This document shows, one piece after another, positions 11,637-22,836 of a DNA stretch of 64,000 bases. Below the pieces are notes generated by a model that saw only the letters and a list, made by a program, of their open reading frames with translations, had not been told where the DNA came from and did no database searches. How positions within the stretch are numbered: position 1 is the first letter of the stretch; every line of letters starts with the position of its first letter. The DNA comes from Hericium rajendrae (lineage: Eukaryota; Basidiomycota; Agaricomycetes; Russulales; Hericiaceae), in contig CM065878.1 of assembly GCA_033439255.1 (NCBI GenBank), forward strand, positions 5,243,753-5,307,752, given 5' to 3'. The translations under genes and the position numbers were made by a program.

Positions 11637-14194
11637 TCACTCTTCCAAGTCAGATTCTGTCTCAATGATGATCGGTTCCACCTTGTGCAGCCCCAGGCTG
11701 AGCAATGTGTCTTCATGTGCCCCATCTTTTGTGTCATCATCTTGAGTTGTAGCACACCCTTCCTGGAGGTAGGAGGAGGAGGACACAGAGAGTGGTGTTT
11801 CACTTTCATTTGTGTCCAAGTGGTCTTCTTCCCCAGCTCTGCTGGATCCATGTCCTCCATGGCTTGTGGTCAGAACTCTCATGGGCTGGATGTCCACCAC
11901 TGCAGCTTTGTTCGATTGGGGCCCCTTCCAATTGATCATTTTTCAAACCTTACCCGGAGGCAAGGAGGAAGACTCGGAGCGACGCTTTGTTGTGGTGGGA
12001 CTTTGGACCACCCCAGCTGACATTGGGTTCTTCAAGAGTGCCATCAAGAAACCTGAACCGTTGTCAGGTGATGCAAAGTAGACATCAGGCTGAGGACTTG
12101 AATGAAGAGGGATACCTGCACCGTAATTGAGGTACAGGTCTTTGTAATGCGGGATGTCCTTGACTGACAAGCAGATTCCATGAGATGCAGGGGATCACAA
12201 AACACACAAATGGACATCACCTACTGGCCCTGATAACAATATGATGCTGGCCATGGATGTATACCACTGGAGGATGAGTGAGAAAGCAAGGGTGTGGGAG
12301 ATGGAGAAAGATGTAAGTACTGCTGGCAGCACAATTGGGCGCAGATGAGTGGTTAATGAACCGGCTCTTGTTGCCGTGGAAGGTCGCATCGATGACCCAG
12401 TCTTTGTTCAAATCGAACACATAGTACCTGTTGAGCAACATTTGATAGTGACTGGCAGATGAGGGAGGGTCAACATGAGTCCATAGACGGCAGGGCAGGC
12501 AGAGCAGGCAGACTGACTGGTGGGCTTCCTCCTGCTGGGAGCCTTTCTTGACCACATCACCCACATACTCTAGGAGGATGGTGTCAGAGCTAAAACCAGA
12601 CCTGGGTTGGGACAATGGTGACTTGCCATCGATGATTTCACCAGCCTGAATGGGCTTGAGGGTGGTGGCACCAAAGCCGCAGTCTGCGTAAGCTGGCCCT
12701 CTCGAAATGTTGTACGATAGCTTGCTCATCTTGGTGAGACAGTTGTCATTCCCACATCCACTGCATGACAGGTAATAATAAGAGAAAAGAGAGGAGTTGG
12801 GGTAGGAGAGTACTACCTGCAGTGGCAGATGCCAGCCTCGCACTGGCGTCCTTGCTGAATGCAAACACATTCCTTTCCATCAAGAAGACATGCAGTCCCT
12901 TCGGAAGTGGGCTGACAGCTGCATCCTTGCCATTGCCGGATACCTCTCACATTATCAGGAATGATCAGAACAGAAAGGGCAGATCAAGTGCTCACAGTTT
13001 TGGGAACATCTGCAGTCTGAATTGCAGTGTAGGTGATCCCTGAAACATAGACATCCAAACCAAGTGCAAGGGCCCTTATGCCAGCACCGATTGCTGAGGG
13101 AGGGAAGAGGGAATGAGAGAGTCAGACAGACAGACAGACAGATAGAGACAAGCAGAGAGATGATGAGGTCAAGGGGACCGATGGGCAGGGTGGGAAGCAG
13201 GCCTTACGGGGAGAAGTTTTTTGCGGTGAAATCACCTGTGGGGACTGATGAAAAGGATACCAAAGAGGAGAAGGGAATAAAGAATCACAATAATAATGAG
13301 TTGAGGCTTGGAGGGTGAGCATCGGCTTTTTTGAATGTCTGGTCTTTAGGACAGGGATAGCGGGTTCTCTTGCTATTTTGCCGGCCATTCTGCATGTCCT
13401 GTTTTGGATGAGGCACTGAATGTCATGTCGGAGAAGTTGGGGCCACGATCCCAGATCTCTGGTCATTGAAGAGGAGGATGATAGGTAAGGAACCAGGACA
13501 AAATAGGGCAAAAATGAGAAGGAAGGATCTACACACACCATTTGGCATACAACTCGAGGAGCCCCACAACGTCTTCAGTGTTTTCAAGCCTCCATGGCAG
13601 AGTTACAGCAGAGTCAATACTTGTCGTTGTCGTTGGCCTACCTTGCTGCATGCAGATGAGGAGGACATTCGCAGCAGTCTGGAGGGTGATGATATGGGCT
13701 GCAGGAATGAGGGAAGGTGAGCGCAGTCAAACGGAAAGACGAAGCTCACCGTCTCGTTCCACGACAGAAAGCAAACCCCAGTGGTCTTCGTCTAAATCGA
13801 AGATGCTGGTGGGAATGGGTGCAAGGACAGTCAGGGAAGAAGAGAGGCATTGGTGGGGTAATTAGCTTACTTGAATTGAGGGGAGATCATGTAGACATTG
13901 GATGAGACATGCTGGTACTCATGCCAAGGCATCTGCCACTGAGAAGACACAGTGAATAGGGGTGAGTGGGAGGGACTGGGGCTGAGAAGATACCTTGTCA
14001 TGAAGTGGAAAAGAGCTGTGTTCATATTTGACTATGCTTGCGGATGGCGATAGGCCATCGCTGGTCGGTGGTGCACGAAATGCGATGCGACGCCAGGCTT
14101 CATAATGGAAATAATTTTGAAGGAATATTCGTTTCAGGAGAGATGGGAGGGATTCGTCGTGAGTGGAGGAGGTGGACATGGTCACGGTGTACAT
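11637..14194 (-). CDS. E(z)-like histone lysine methyltransferase (CXC + SET domains)
   Basis: The gene has at least ten exons. N-terminal exons at 14194-13994, 13938-13871, 13805-13750, 13698-13642 and 13572-13539 join in frame with introns of about 50-70 bp. The exons of 13.1-12.8 kb encode a cysteine-rich CXC domain (CWHKGPCTWFGCLC, HCNSDCRCSQNC, CVCIQQGRQCEAGICHC). From 12760 follows the SET domain: CGFGATTL, EYVGDVV, YYVFDLNKDWVIDAT, then NKSRFINHSSAPNC, then HHIVIRAIKDI and LYLNYG. NHSxxPNC is the cofactor and substrate core of SET enzymes, and CXC before SET is the plan of the E(z) family, which methylates histone H3 lysine 27. A final in-phase intron (GTAAGG...CTGCAG, about 11886-11941) leads to an acidic tail ending at 11637. 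Exons between 13539 and 13093 are unresolved. The stretch before LYLNYG is unusual, with HYKD where many SET proteins have GEEL. ATG at 14192-14194 is the first in the open frame; an upstream exon is possible. Confidence 0.85.
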
Positions 14195-14708
14195 AGCAGC
14201 CTGGGCACGTGCCACAATGGTTTCAACAAAGTTGAGAAGAGAAAGGTAAACCGTGGTTCGATATCAGCAAGGTCATACAAAGAGAAAAGACATTCGACGA
14301 TTTTCGCACGTATCAAGGGCAGAAGATGGTTGCAGCGTTGCGACTCAGCGAGGGGTCTGCCGCAATTATGTCACATGTTGTCCTGTCGGACAGCACAAAC
14401 ACGTGACCGTGGCGGCGGGACATCAGTAGGCGAAATCGGTCATAGCCAGTGCGATCGCCCACCGCAGGCGGGCGAACGAGCTGCCAGGGTGATTTCGGGG
14501 CCGTCTCCGGTGGCTGGCCAGGGTTAGTCCTTGGCCGGGTCAAAACCCTCGACATTTGTGATGCGAAATACCTTCTGAGATGAGATCAAGTGCTTGACCG
14601 ACCGACAGGCTTGAGGCTTGTCGCTTCACATTCTTGACCGTGTCTGCAGGTCGTAATTCTCAGTATGTCCTTAGATTGAACAAACTGTGAATCTGTCTAC
14701 AACACTGC

Positions 14709-15051
14709 GTGTTAAATACCAAATTTGATCACTGCACTGCATTCAGTAAGTGCCGCGCTAATGATAGGAGTAGATATCTTGGACATCTTCCTCACTATTT
14801 CATCGAGCGCACCGTGCTCGAGCAGCAGACCAACAGTGATTTCCCTTGTGAGCTCGTCAACTTATGTGCCTCGGTCGTCACACACCTCGCCAAGGACCAT
14901 TTCGACTGGCCTCATCCTGTAGAAGCTTTACGATGACCTGAAGCTCGACCCCCCAACTGACGCAGAGTATATCGTCGAATACCAGGGCGTGCAGCACCTC
15001 TACCTTCACACTAGCCTCTGGGCAAAGGGCCCTGATGCTGAGACACCTTAG
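14709..15051 (+). pseudogene. Possible coding remnant in two adjacent frames; unidentified
   Basis: Frames reading FIERTVLEQQTNSDFPCELV...HFDWPHPVE and then KLYDDLKLDPPTDAEYIVEY...LWAKGPDAETP follow one another with a CCTGTAG acceptor-like site at the junction. Composition is protein-like, but no upstream start, donor or family could be identified. From 14195 to 14708 nothing else is seen apart from the presumed promoter side of the SET gene. Confidence 0.25.
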
Positions 15052-15239
15052 CATCCCCATTTTTTCTCTTGCTGTTCTGCTTCCCCTCCGGGCATTTTCT
15101 TCCACTCTGCATTGCTCTATTGTAGTACAAGCACATGGCCACTAATATACATGATTTTTCCGTGCTCGAGTGTGCCTGCTGCAGCCGCAGAAAGTCGTCG
15201 TCACCGCCGCCGGTCGCCTCCTCCCTTGAAACCCGGCAC

Positions 15240-15272
15240 TGGGGTTGGTAGGGTTGGTAGGGTTGCAGATCT
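15240..15272. repeat. Short GGTTGGTAG tandem repeat
   Basis: Three consecutive GGTTGGTAG-like units. Noted only as local structure; the count is too low to argue for a telomere-derived tract. Confidence 0.5.
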
Positions 15273-15359
15273 GCCGGGAGGGGGCCAGATCCAAAAAGGT
15301 CACGTGACGGGCTGCAGATGCTGCGGCACGTGCATTTCCAACGGTCGAAAATCGAGAGC

Positions 15360-16150
15360 GTTCTGGACATGGAAGTCTGCGTTTTTTCTCGGATGTGGAC
15401 GCGGACATGGACATTAAAAATCTGGACGTGGACGTCCGCGTTTTTGTCTGGGGGGTCACGTTTCCCTGATAAATGTGACCCTGGAGTCCGCATTTTCTGT
15501 CGGACGGCGGCACGACCTGTTTGAGACAGGAATTTGTGACATACTGCTTACATCATCAAACAGAGCTACAACCCGCGGGTCACAGCGGGTCATGTCCGAG
15601 TAAGAAAGAAGGGTGAAGCTCCTCGCAAAATATTTGCACACAAATACCTAGACTAGTCATAATCATGCAAGCCCCTGCCCCAACCCAACCTCCTCACCCA
15701 CCCCCAGCAAACATATACCGGCTAACCCAACCCCAACCCCAACCCCAACCCAACTGCCAACCCAACCGCCAACCAACCGCCAACCCAACCGATCCCAACC
15801 TCAACCGGCGTGACCGCAAAAGCTACTTTGTGGTATATGCAGTCTGAAGTCTTATAATTAATCTGAGATCATTGAGATCTCTTAGATTTACTGTCAGTCC
15901 AGACTGACAATGGCTAAAGCTAGCCTCAACATCAAGGTTGAGGGCATGGCGGGCCACAAGGATAGGCCCCGCGGGTCACATCCAGAAAAGGGAGCTGATG
16001 TAACTCTGTGACATGCATGTCTCAGATGTCACGTCCGCACTTTTCGGTGGACGTCCGCATTTTTTTGTCTCTCATCTGTGTTTTGCGTCTGACGTCCGTG
16101 CTCAGATCCGACGTGTTGTCCGCGTCCAAGCAAAAACGTGGACAACCCGA
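15360..16150. repeat. Non-coding region with recurring GGACGTCCGCRTTTT motifs
   Basis: The motif (GTGGACGTCCGCGTTTTTGTC and variants) occurs near 15375, 15428 and 15486, and again near 16030, 16050 and 16090. A near-perfect stem GGTCACGTTT/AAATGTGACC lies at about 15456-15480. The two motif groups flank a CCAACC simple repeat. No gene is recognised. It may be the two ends of a small element, but terminal repeats and target duplications were not resolved. Confidence 0.4.
15680..15800. repeat. CCAACC simple repeat
   Basis: A pyrimidine-rich tract of CCCAACC/CCAACCG units, densest at about 15725-15800. Confidence 0.8.
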
Positions 16151-16384
16151 AAAGTTCCATATCCGGCACAATCTGGGGTCTTAGCGCAGATTGTGCCAGT
16201 TACGGAATGTTCTCTCTTAGCGGGAGGGGTTGTTTCAGCCACATCGGCTTGTTCAGCAAGTCACATTACCGTATCTTCTACATGGCTCGACGCGTCACGC
16301 CGACTTGTAAATATTCGTCTGCGCTCTGTGCCTCTACTTGTCAAGCTCGTATAATGCCTACATTCCTTTGAATTATTCTTAAAC

Positions 16385-18068
16385 ATGTCTAAAACTCCTG
16401 CCTTCAAATGGACACAAAGGCAAGCATATGACTGGACCTCACCAGCCGGTCTCAGTAATATCAAGACACTCATTCAACCATACCTCTCTTTTGAACCTCG
16501 CGAGTTTCAAGTCTATGACTCCGCATGCATCCTAAACAGACAGGATGTCTTCTGTGTATCTGCGACAGGTGACGGAAAATCAGTGCTCATCTACATCCCG
16601 GCCTTAGTACGCAAGGAAATGATTCCCATTGTTGTAGAGCCCACAAATGCACTCGAAGACAACATGGTAAGTTTGCATGCCCAACGAGATTTAGATACTA
16701 ATCAGTTTATGTTCAGGTTTCTAGCCTCAAACACAGAGGACTTACGTCTGTTGTGATCAATGCCGAAGAAATTGAGGTAGCAAAGAAGAAAAACCACAGC
16801 CTGTGGAACGAGACCAGGGATGGGCAATACCAGGTTGTTGCATTGTCTCCCGAGATGCTCAAGACATGCGAGTATGGCACACTCATCAATGATTCATACT
16901 TTCGACAACGCTGGGGTGTCTTGGTCATTGATGAAACACACCTTGTTGATCACTGGGGTACTGACTTTCGTAAAGTCTACGCAGAAATTTTGACCATGCA
17001 CTCCCGTGGCCCTGAGCATCTGACCTTTGTCGCAATGTCAGCCACCATCGAGAAAGGCCAGCAAATGAACAGGATCCTACAGCGCCTTGGTTATCGTGAA
17101 GACACATTTCTTCTGGACAAAAGAGACTATCAGCGTCACAATGTCGACTTCATCTTCCGCACTATACAATATACCTATAGCGGCTTCGAATTCCATGACC
17201 TCGATTGGCTTGTTCCATGCGATCTGGCCTCTGCCTCTGATGTCCCGAAGCATATTGTCTACAGCGATACCATCGAGACAGGCCACCAGATTGCCATATA
17301 TCTTTGGGGACTACTGCCAAGCCACCTGCAAAGCTCTGGATACACGCTCATTCATCACGCGCATTCCATGAACTGCCCAGAGTGCAAAAGGAGGGGCTAC
17401 AAGCATTAGGGGAAACAGGAAATGAGCGCACGACTGCGATATTCGTGGCTACAGCAGTCTGGGAGGTGGGGCTTGACATACCTGATATCGCCAGCGTTAT
17501 CCTGTTTCTGGCCCCAGCAAGCGCAGCATCAATCGTCCAGAGCGCAGGGCGGCCAGCGCGCGCTCCAGGGATGCAGGGAGAGGCAATCTTATATGTGAAG
17601 AAGACGGAAATCGAGGCGGCGCTGGAGTATGCAAAGCGCGACCCACTTGACTCACGGCTTCTCGATCCGGGAAATGTGCCTGTTCCTGCAAGCTCAGCAA
17701 GATTGGCACAGGCAAATGAAGAGGACAATGAGCAATCAGCATCTACCGGGGACCAGGATATTGTGGCAGGTGGGGTGGATGTCGATGTTATCGGGCGCGG
17801 GCCAGTCACAAACGAGGAGTGCCGAGAGGTCGCACAAGATGTAGTCGAGTCAGAACGTGTGCAGTTCAAAATCCAAAGAGTCCAAAGACAGGTGGGAGAA
17901 AATCTAGGTGGTATGCGCTCCTTCACTACGGAGATTTATGCGAAGATTGACATTCGAACAGACTCACCTAAAAGCGCCGTTATCAATACAGCTACGTCGT
18001 TGGACCCCAGGGAGGACGACAGCATCTCCAAGCTGCACCGAGCCAGACACGTGAGCCAATACCACTGA
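16385..18068 (+). pseudogene. RecQ-like DEAD/DEAH-box DNA helicase, frameshifted, C terminus formed by a repeat
   Basis: ATG at 16385 opens a superfamily 2 helicase. Visible motifs are SATGDGKS (motif I, nucleotide binding), VIDETH (motif II, with DETH for the usual DEAH/DEVH), MSAT (motif III), then FVATAVWEVGLDIPD (motif V region) and SIVQSAGRPAR (motif VI). A 5' GTAAGT intron at about 16669-16715 is in phase and closes with TTCAG. Between about 17355 and 17405 the frame changes: the first frame ends at 17407-17409 while the downstream helicase frame is open from 17304, so a frameshift breaks the gene in the second RecA-like lobe. The last dozen codons before the stop at 18066-18068 are translated from the GAGCC repeat that starts near 18027, so the native C terminus is missing. 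Upstream 16.0-16.4 kb should hold the promoter. Confidence 0.8.
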
Positions 18069-18735
18069 ATATCACATACCAAGCCACATAGTGCCAGTAC
18101 TAAGCTAGCCAGAGACGACCAACACACCCCGAGTCTGCCTGGTGAAATCTGATTTCCAGATTTGGAAATCCAGTTTTCAATGGCTCGGCAGCTCGACATG
18201 GCTCGGTGTGGCTTATCGAGCTACCGAGCCACTGACCGAGCCAGAGACCTAGCCACATGCCGAGCCAGAGACCTAGTTGCACCCCGAGCCATGAGTGCGG
18301 CTCGGGGTGCGACGACTATGGCTCGGCGTGTGGCTAGGTCTCTGGCTCAGTCAGTGCTGGGCTATTTGAGCCCATCATCCTATCTACTATGCAACATTGA
18401 GCCACTACTAGCTGACACTAAGCTACACAACCCAACCCACCCACTGAAAACCACATACCAAGCCACAGAACAGTCAGCAGGCACTAAAGCTAGCCACAGA
18501 CCAAGCCAGAGACCAAGCCACACCCCAAGCCACGGCTGGCTCGGTGGCTCGGTGTGGCTCGGTGGCTCGCTGGGCCTTTTTTTTTTGGCTCGTCTGTGGC
18601 TCGGCAGTTCAGTGTAGCTGCACCGAGCCATATCGAGCCAGCATTGGCATACCACCTTCCTTTTTGAGCAATATTTTACCAACCCATTCTTTTTTGTTCT
18701 CTCAATATTTATCCAGCTGAGGAGCACAGTGTTTT
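18027..18735 (-). repeat. Inverted, near-identical copy of the repeat at about 8025-8805
   Basis: In reverse complement this matches the cluster region 8025-8805 almost base for base over long stretches: TTGCTCAAAAAGGAAGGTGG, then GCTGACTGTTCTGTGGCTTG, then CATAGTAGATAGGATGATGG, up to GGTGCAGCTTGGAG. Some internal blocks differ in length. The identity implies recent copying or ongoing homogenisation. It abuts the truncated helicase on its left. Confidence 0.85.
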
Positions 18736-18984
18736 GCAGGCTCAGGCTGGGCCTGAAGCCCAGGGCTTGGGCCTGGCTTTGGTGAGCTTGGGCTGAGGAA
18801 ACTGGAGGCCCGAGCCTGGGCTTTGAGTAGCAAGTGCTGAACGCTGCTCGAGCGTGCGAACCGACTTGCCAGTGCATCGCGCTCGTGCTCCGCCTCAGCT
18901 TCCTCAATGCATCGCTGAACCTCGTCCTCTTGCGCCACTTGCAGCACCTCCACCCTCGCGCTCAGCCCTGCCCCCTACCCCGTG

Positions 18985-19760
18985 CACCCGCACTGACACG
19001 CGACTCAGTCTGAGACCTTCATGCCGCCCGACCCCATGCTCGCCGCGCAGTACAACCTCACGCATGACCCCGTGAACCACGGCGCGGATGGGCCCCTGCG
19101 GTACTCGTACCCGCTTGACGTCGGCCCGCTGCATGCACTCGTCGAAGTCGTGCTCAAGGCATACGACATGCCGCACAACCCCGATCCCGTGCGTCTGAAT
19201 CAGTACATGCAAGCCTGCACTGTCATGGCTGATGCCAGCACAGAACGGGGGCAACAGCATCAGCGGCATGCTCGCGGTCACGAGCATCGACCCTGCGACC
19301 ACCACGCGCAGCTCTGTCGTCTCTGTACGTCGCCCTGCCTCTGTCCCACCATGTGCGTGCCTCACGCCCGCAGACAGGCATACTACGAGCTGAATGCACA
19401 CTGCCCGAATCTGCTCGTCGTCGACGACGTGCTCACGGAGAGGGTGCTCTTCGCAGAGGAGGGCGCGGAGCTGGCAGCCATTGGCGTCACATACACCCCA
19501 TGCCGGATGCACGTTCGAGACGTGCACCGCACACGAGGCTGTCCTTGCTGCGGGCGCGCTCAAGACGCTGCAGCTACTGGTGCAGTCTGGTGAGCGCTCA
19601 CTGGGTGCGGGATTGTGCGGGCTGATCAATGGTAGGTATCGGGAAGACGGAGATATCAGAGCCACTCAGGATTAAGCCTTGTGTCGACCTTCCGGTCGGC
19701 AAGAACCTGCGTGAGTCACAGTGGCTTGTGCTCTACATGGCGAAAGGCTAACGCACATGT
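18985..19760 (+). pseudogene. GMC oxidoreductase remnant (middle part)
   Basis: Pieces in shifting frames line up with the GMC (glucose-methanol-choline) flavoenzyme fold: HGADGPLRYSYP, then NGGNSISGMLAVTSIDPATT (shifted by one base near 19246), an intron with acceptor near 19377, AYYELNAHCPNLLVVDD, then after another shift HEAVLAAGALKTLQLLVQSG, an intron closing near 19633, and GIGKTEISEPL...VDLPVGKNL. These correspond to the segment around the PS00624-like block. The N-terminal FAD-binding glycine motif and the C-terminal catalytic His region are absent. At least two frameshifts and both-end truncation make it a dead fragment. Confidence 0.65.
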
Positions 19761-19899
19761 TTCCAGAGTTAAATCTGCTGGACTGCTGCCAAATTTGCAT
19801 GTGAAGCCTGACGCGACCTGCTCCCGCTTGCATTTTAGACACCCCGTGTGAGCCTGCCACATAATTCTGCAGTCACTTTATGCTCATGCATGCTTGTAC
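19761..19899. other. Spacer, no gene
   Basis: Short stretch between the oxidoreductase remnant and the AT-rich repeat element. Confidence 0.4.
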
Positions 19900-21120
19900 T
19901 ATAGCCTTTGAACTTCAGACTGAACCATAAAATAGGCATCAGGACTAATCTAATGATAAAATCAAATTAAGGACTACAAAATAAAACAAAGGACTATAAC
20001 ATAGAACTAAGGACTACAAAGACAGATTTAGAATCAGAAAATTAGCCTAAGGACTATAAGATCTATGATCAGACTATGGACTATAAGATAGAACTAAGAA
20101 CTATAAATATATATTCTAAAATCATTGAACAGACTAATTTGTATATAAAAAAGGCTACTTGAGTTTTGAATTAAATTATTATAGGATGAAAAAAAAGAGC
20201 AGGACAAAACAATAGTAGCTAGTGACAATTAAACTTTCAAGTTGACGCATCTTTAGTTGTATAGCCACAAGACCCATATCTAGATTCTCGGTATTTGAGT
20301 CATAACAAATCAAATCAAATACTATAAAATTAGCAAAAATAATAGCATATACTTTCAACTCGTATAATATTATAAAATGCAACAGATTTATATTTAAGAT
20401 ACTATAGTATATGAGATGGCAGATATAAGTTAGTAAAGTCTAAAAATTAGCCTCTGATGTAGTGCTCGGCAATCACTGACATCTAATATTGTAACTCTGC
20501 TAAGTATAGTCACTGTGTCGTAGCTATATCACATCAAATGGATTACTGTGCCACTACTTTAAACAAGCTCTCAAGAATGCTAGCTTATAATCTTTAGTTT
20601 CATTCTATTATTTAAACTTTAGACTGAAGTCTGAAGGCTATAGTCCGAGGTCCGAGGTCCGAAGTCCGGAGTCCGGAGTCCGGAGTCTGGAGTCCAAAGT
20701 CTTTGATCTGTAGTAGTCTAGAGTCTGGAGTCATGTTCCGGACTTTTAAGTCCTAGTCCGAAGTCTGTTGTCTATAGTCCTATTTTATAATCCTTAATCC
20801 GAAGTTCTCAATCTGAAGTCCAGAGTCCAGAGTCCTTAAGTCTAGTTCAGAGTCCAAAGTTTTATTAAGTAGTCCGAAGTCCTATGGAGTAGTCCGAAGT
20901 CCTATAGAGTAGTCTGAAGTCCTGTGGAGTAGTCCGAAGTCTTATTCAATACAAGTCCAAAGTCCTATCTGATAGTCCTATTCCATAATCTTCTATAGTC
21001 CGTAGTCCTGTGTTATCTTATGTAATCCAGTTCAATTTTTAACCACTAGTCCGAGCCCTAAAAAAGCAGTCCGAAGCTAGAAAAAGTAGTCTGGTCCTGA
21101 TTTAATTCCATTAGTCTGGC
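19900..21120. mobile_element. AT-rich decayed element with GGACT/AGTCC subterminal arms
   Basis: The left arm (about 19940-20110) repeats AAGGACTATAARATAGAACTA-like words. The right arm (about 20625-21090) repeats their complements, AGTCCGAAGTCCTATAGAGT and shorter AGTCCGG units. The core (about 20180-20520) shares an ordered series of words with the insertion at 37.4-40.1 kb: AACTTT...GACGC, then AAATCAAAT, then TTAGCCTCTGAYGYAGTGCTCGGCA. Most differences in this copy are changes toward A or T. No ORF with recognisable features is inside. Exact ends and target duplication could not be fixed. Confidence 0.45.
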
Positions 21121-21142
21121 ACCCAAGAGATACCCCCTGCCA

Positions 21143-21330
21143 GCTCCACCGTAACCTATGGTACACATCTATATAAGCTGACCCATAACTTATGGTCTAT
21201 TCCTAGATTCAGCTGGCCTGCAGCTTACGGACCAAAAACCCTCATTCCAGCTGGGTTTGACCAGCCCGTAACTTACAGCCTTAGGCCACTTTTGTCTGGC
21301 CTGTAGGTTGCAGCCAAAGTCACTGTATTG
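21143..21330 (+). repeat. Left terminal inverted repeat
   Basis: Begins around CAGCTCCACCGTAACC and ends near GGTTGCAGCCAAAGTC, mirrored by the right arm. It holds five CCGTAACYTAYGG-like partial palindromes. Confidence 0.7.
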
Positions 21331-21334
21331 TGTG

Positions 21335-22683
21335 ATGCGAGTGCCAAGCGGGTTCCGCTCATGATGGCGAAGAATGTCCGATGTAATGTAGCCTGGTCGA
21401 CATATGAAGATTAGTGGTATCTGAGACAAAATTAAGCAAAATAACTCACAAGGATTGAGAAAGAAGCCTGCAAGATATATTTCTTTTCCTGGGCCATCTA
21501 TCATCTCCCGGTATCTTGCATTCACAAGTGACTGGATCTTGCTGATGAGATCGTACAGAAGAGATAGGGAATTGTCATTGTCAGAGCTGAACATATCCCG
21601 AAAGGTGGCCATGACCGCAAGCCAGTACAGATAAACATCACAGATAGTTGTCTCGACCGCTTCGAGACACTTTGTCGCCTTTGCAATAGGGGCGAGAATA
21701 GCAGTCATCTGGCTTAGGCATAATTCGAACTGTAGAGCAGACGAGGCATTGTTGAGAACATATAAGAGATGTGATTCTGACCAAACGTGTATGCGTGTTT
21801 TTTAGCGTAACAAGTACAGATATGGTAGAAATTTATCGCACCTTTGCCTTAACGTCAATGATGCCTTCCAAAATTAATTCTCTCATGGATGAGAGACAAC
21901 ATAGCACCGAAATCCCAGCATAATAGAATGTGCTGAATCGGGTCTTTCTGATATCTTCCAGCCCACGAGTAATATCTGAGCGTACACGAGCAGCCTTGAG
22001 ATGGCAGCTTCCGAAGCTTGACTTCCTGAAAAACTGTATAATTTTCTTCATGGTCAGAATACACTAAATTTAAAGACATTTAACATACAGCAAAGGGGAC
22101 AAGTGAAGCCTAAAGCACCACTTATGACTGAGAAGTAGTCAAGCTTGAGAAGGTCCTTTGCTAGCAAATTGAGTTGATGGCATGGATCGGCAAGGACAAT
22201 GATAGAGGGAATCTCCCTGGCTATGAGATCCCGAGCGAGCCTCGTATTCCCTGTACTGTCTGAACAGATGCCCGAGAACTGAGGGCGACCGACAGTGTCA
22301 ATCACCTGAGAGTTGAGACCGGTAAGTGAGTCGATGCACAAAAAATGGATCACCAAAGCAAACTCACGCAAAGCAGAACCTCTTTGATATGCTCGGCCGT
22401 GTGAGATTCACCTGAAGCTTCATTCCCTTCCATGAGATGTACCTTCTGAGGCTCAATGCCTGTTGTGACATGGACTATGTAAACTGACTCCATGCTGCGC
22501 AACATTCCTCCGTCAAATGAGATTGTGAGATTCTTGGTGACCTTCGAATCCCACAGCCTTGCTTGGGAAAGCTTTAGTATGGCAGCAGACTCCAAGGGAA
22601 CATGCCAGTCGGAGAACATCATGCTGCAAAATGGCTTGAGAAGAGGATTCGTGATCGAGAAACCATCAGAAAAAACCTCCTGT
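21335..22683 (-). pseudogene. hAT-type transposase (DUF659-like) fragment
   Basis: Exons on the minus strand read NLTISFDGGMLRSMESVYIV, then GESHTAEHIKEVLLC, a GTGAGT...CTCAG intron, VIDTVGRPQFSGICSDSTGN and LADPCHQLNLLAKDL, further exons with RSDITRGLEDIRKTRFSTFY and YLYWLAVMATFRDM, and NARYREMIDGP...AGFFLNP. The order DGG...SDSTGNT...ADPCHQLN...RFSTFYY is that of the catalytic RNase H-like core of hAT superfamily transposases. The N-terminal zinc finger and the C-terminal dimerisation region are absent; the frame runs straight into the left TIR. One splice junction near 22105-22030 is unresolved. It is a non-functional fragment. Confidence 0.7.
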
Positions 22684-22815
22684 CTAATTATCTGCTAATT
22701 ATCCTGCTCTGTTAATTATCTAGTGGCTGATAATTAGAGTTGCTAATTATTGACTGCTAATTATCTGTATCTAATTATCTATAGACTGATGTAGAAAGGC
22801 TGCCACCCTGCCACC
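22684..22815. repeat. CTAATTATCTG short repeat
   Basis: About eight variants of CTAATTATCTG lie between the two transposase fragments, partly in both orientations. Confidence 0.65.
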
Positions 22816-22836
22816 ACTCCACCATCATTTAGAATA

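Noticed and set aside
15240-15272. GGTTGGTAG repeat as a telomere-derived tract
   Set aside because: Only three units and not a TTAGGG-type sequence.
16385-18068. Helicase as part of a Helitron
   Set aside because: The motifs are RecQ-like rather than Pif1-like, and no Rep/HUH domain is nearby.
18162-18907. ORFs on both strands over the inverted repeat copy
   Set aside because: Same reason: repeat translation without family features.
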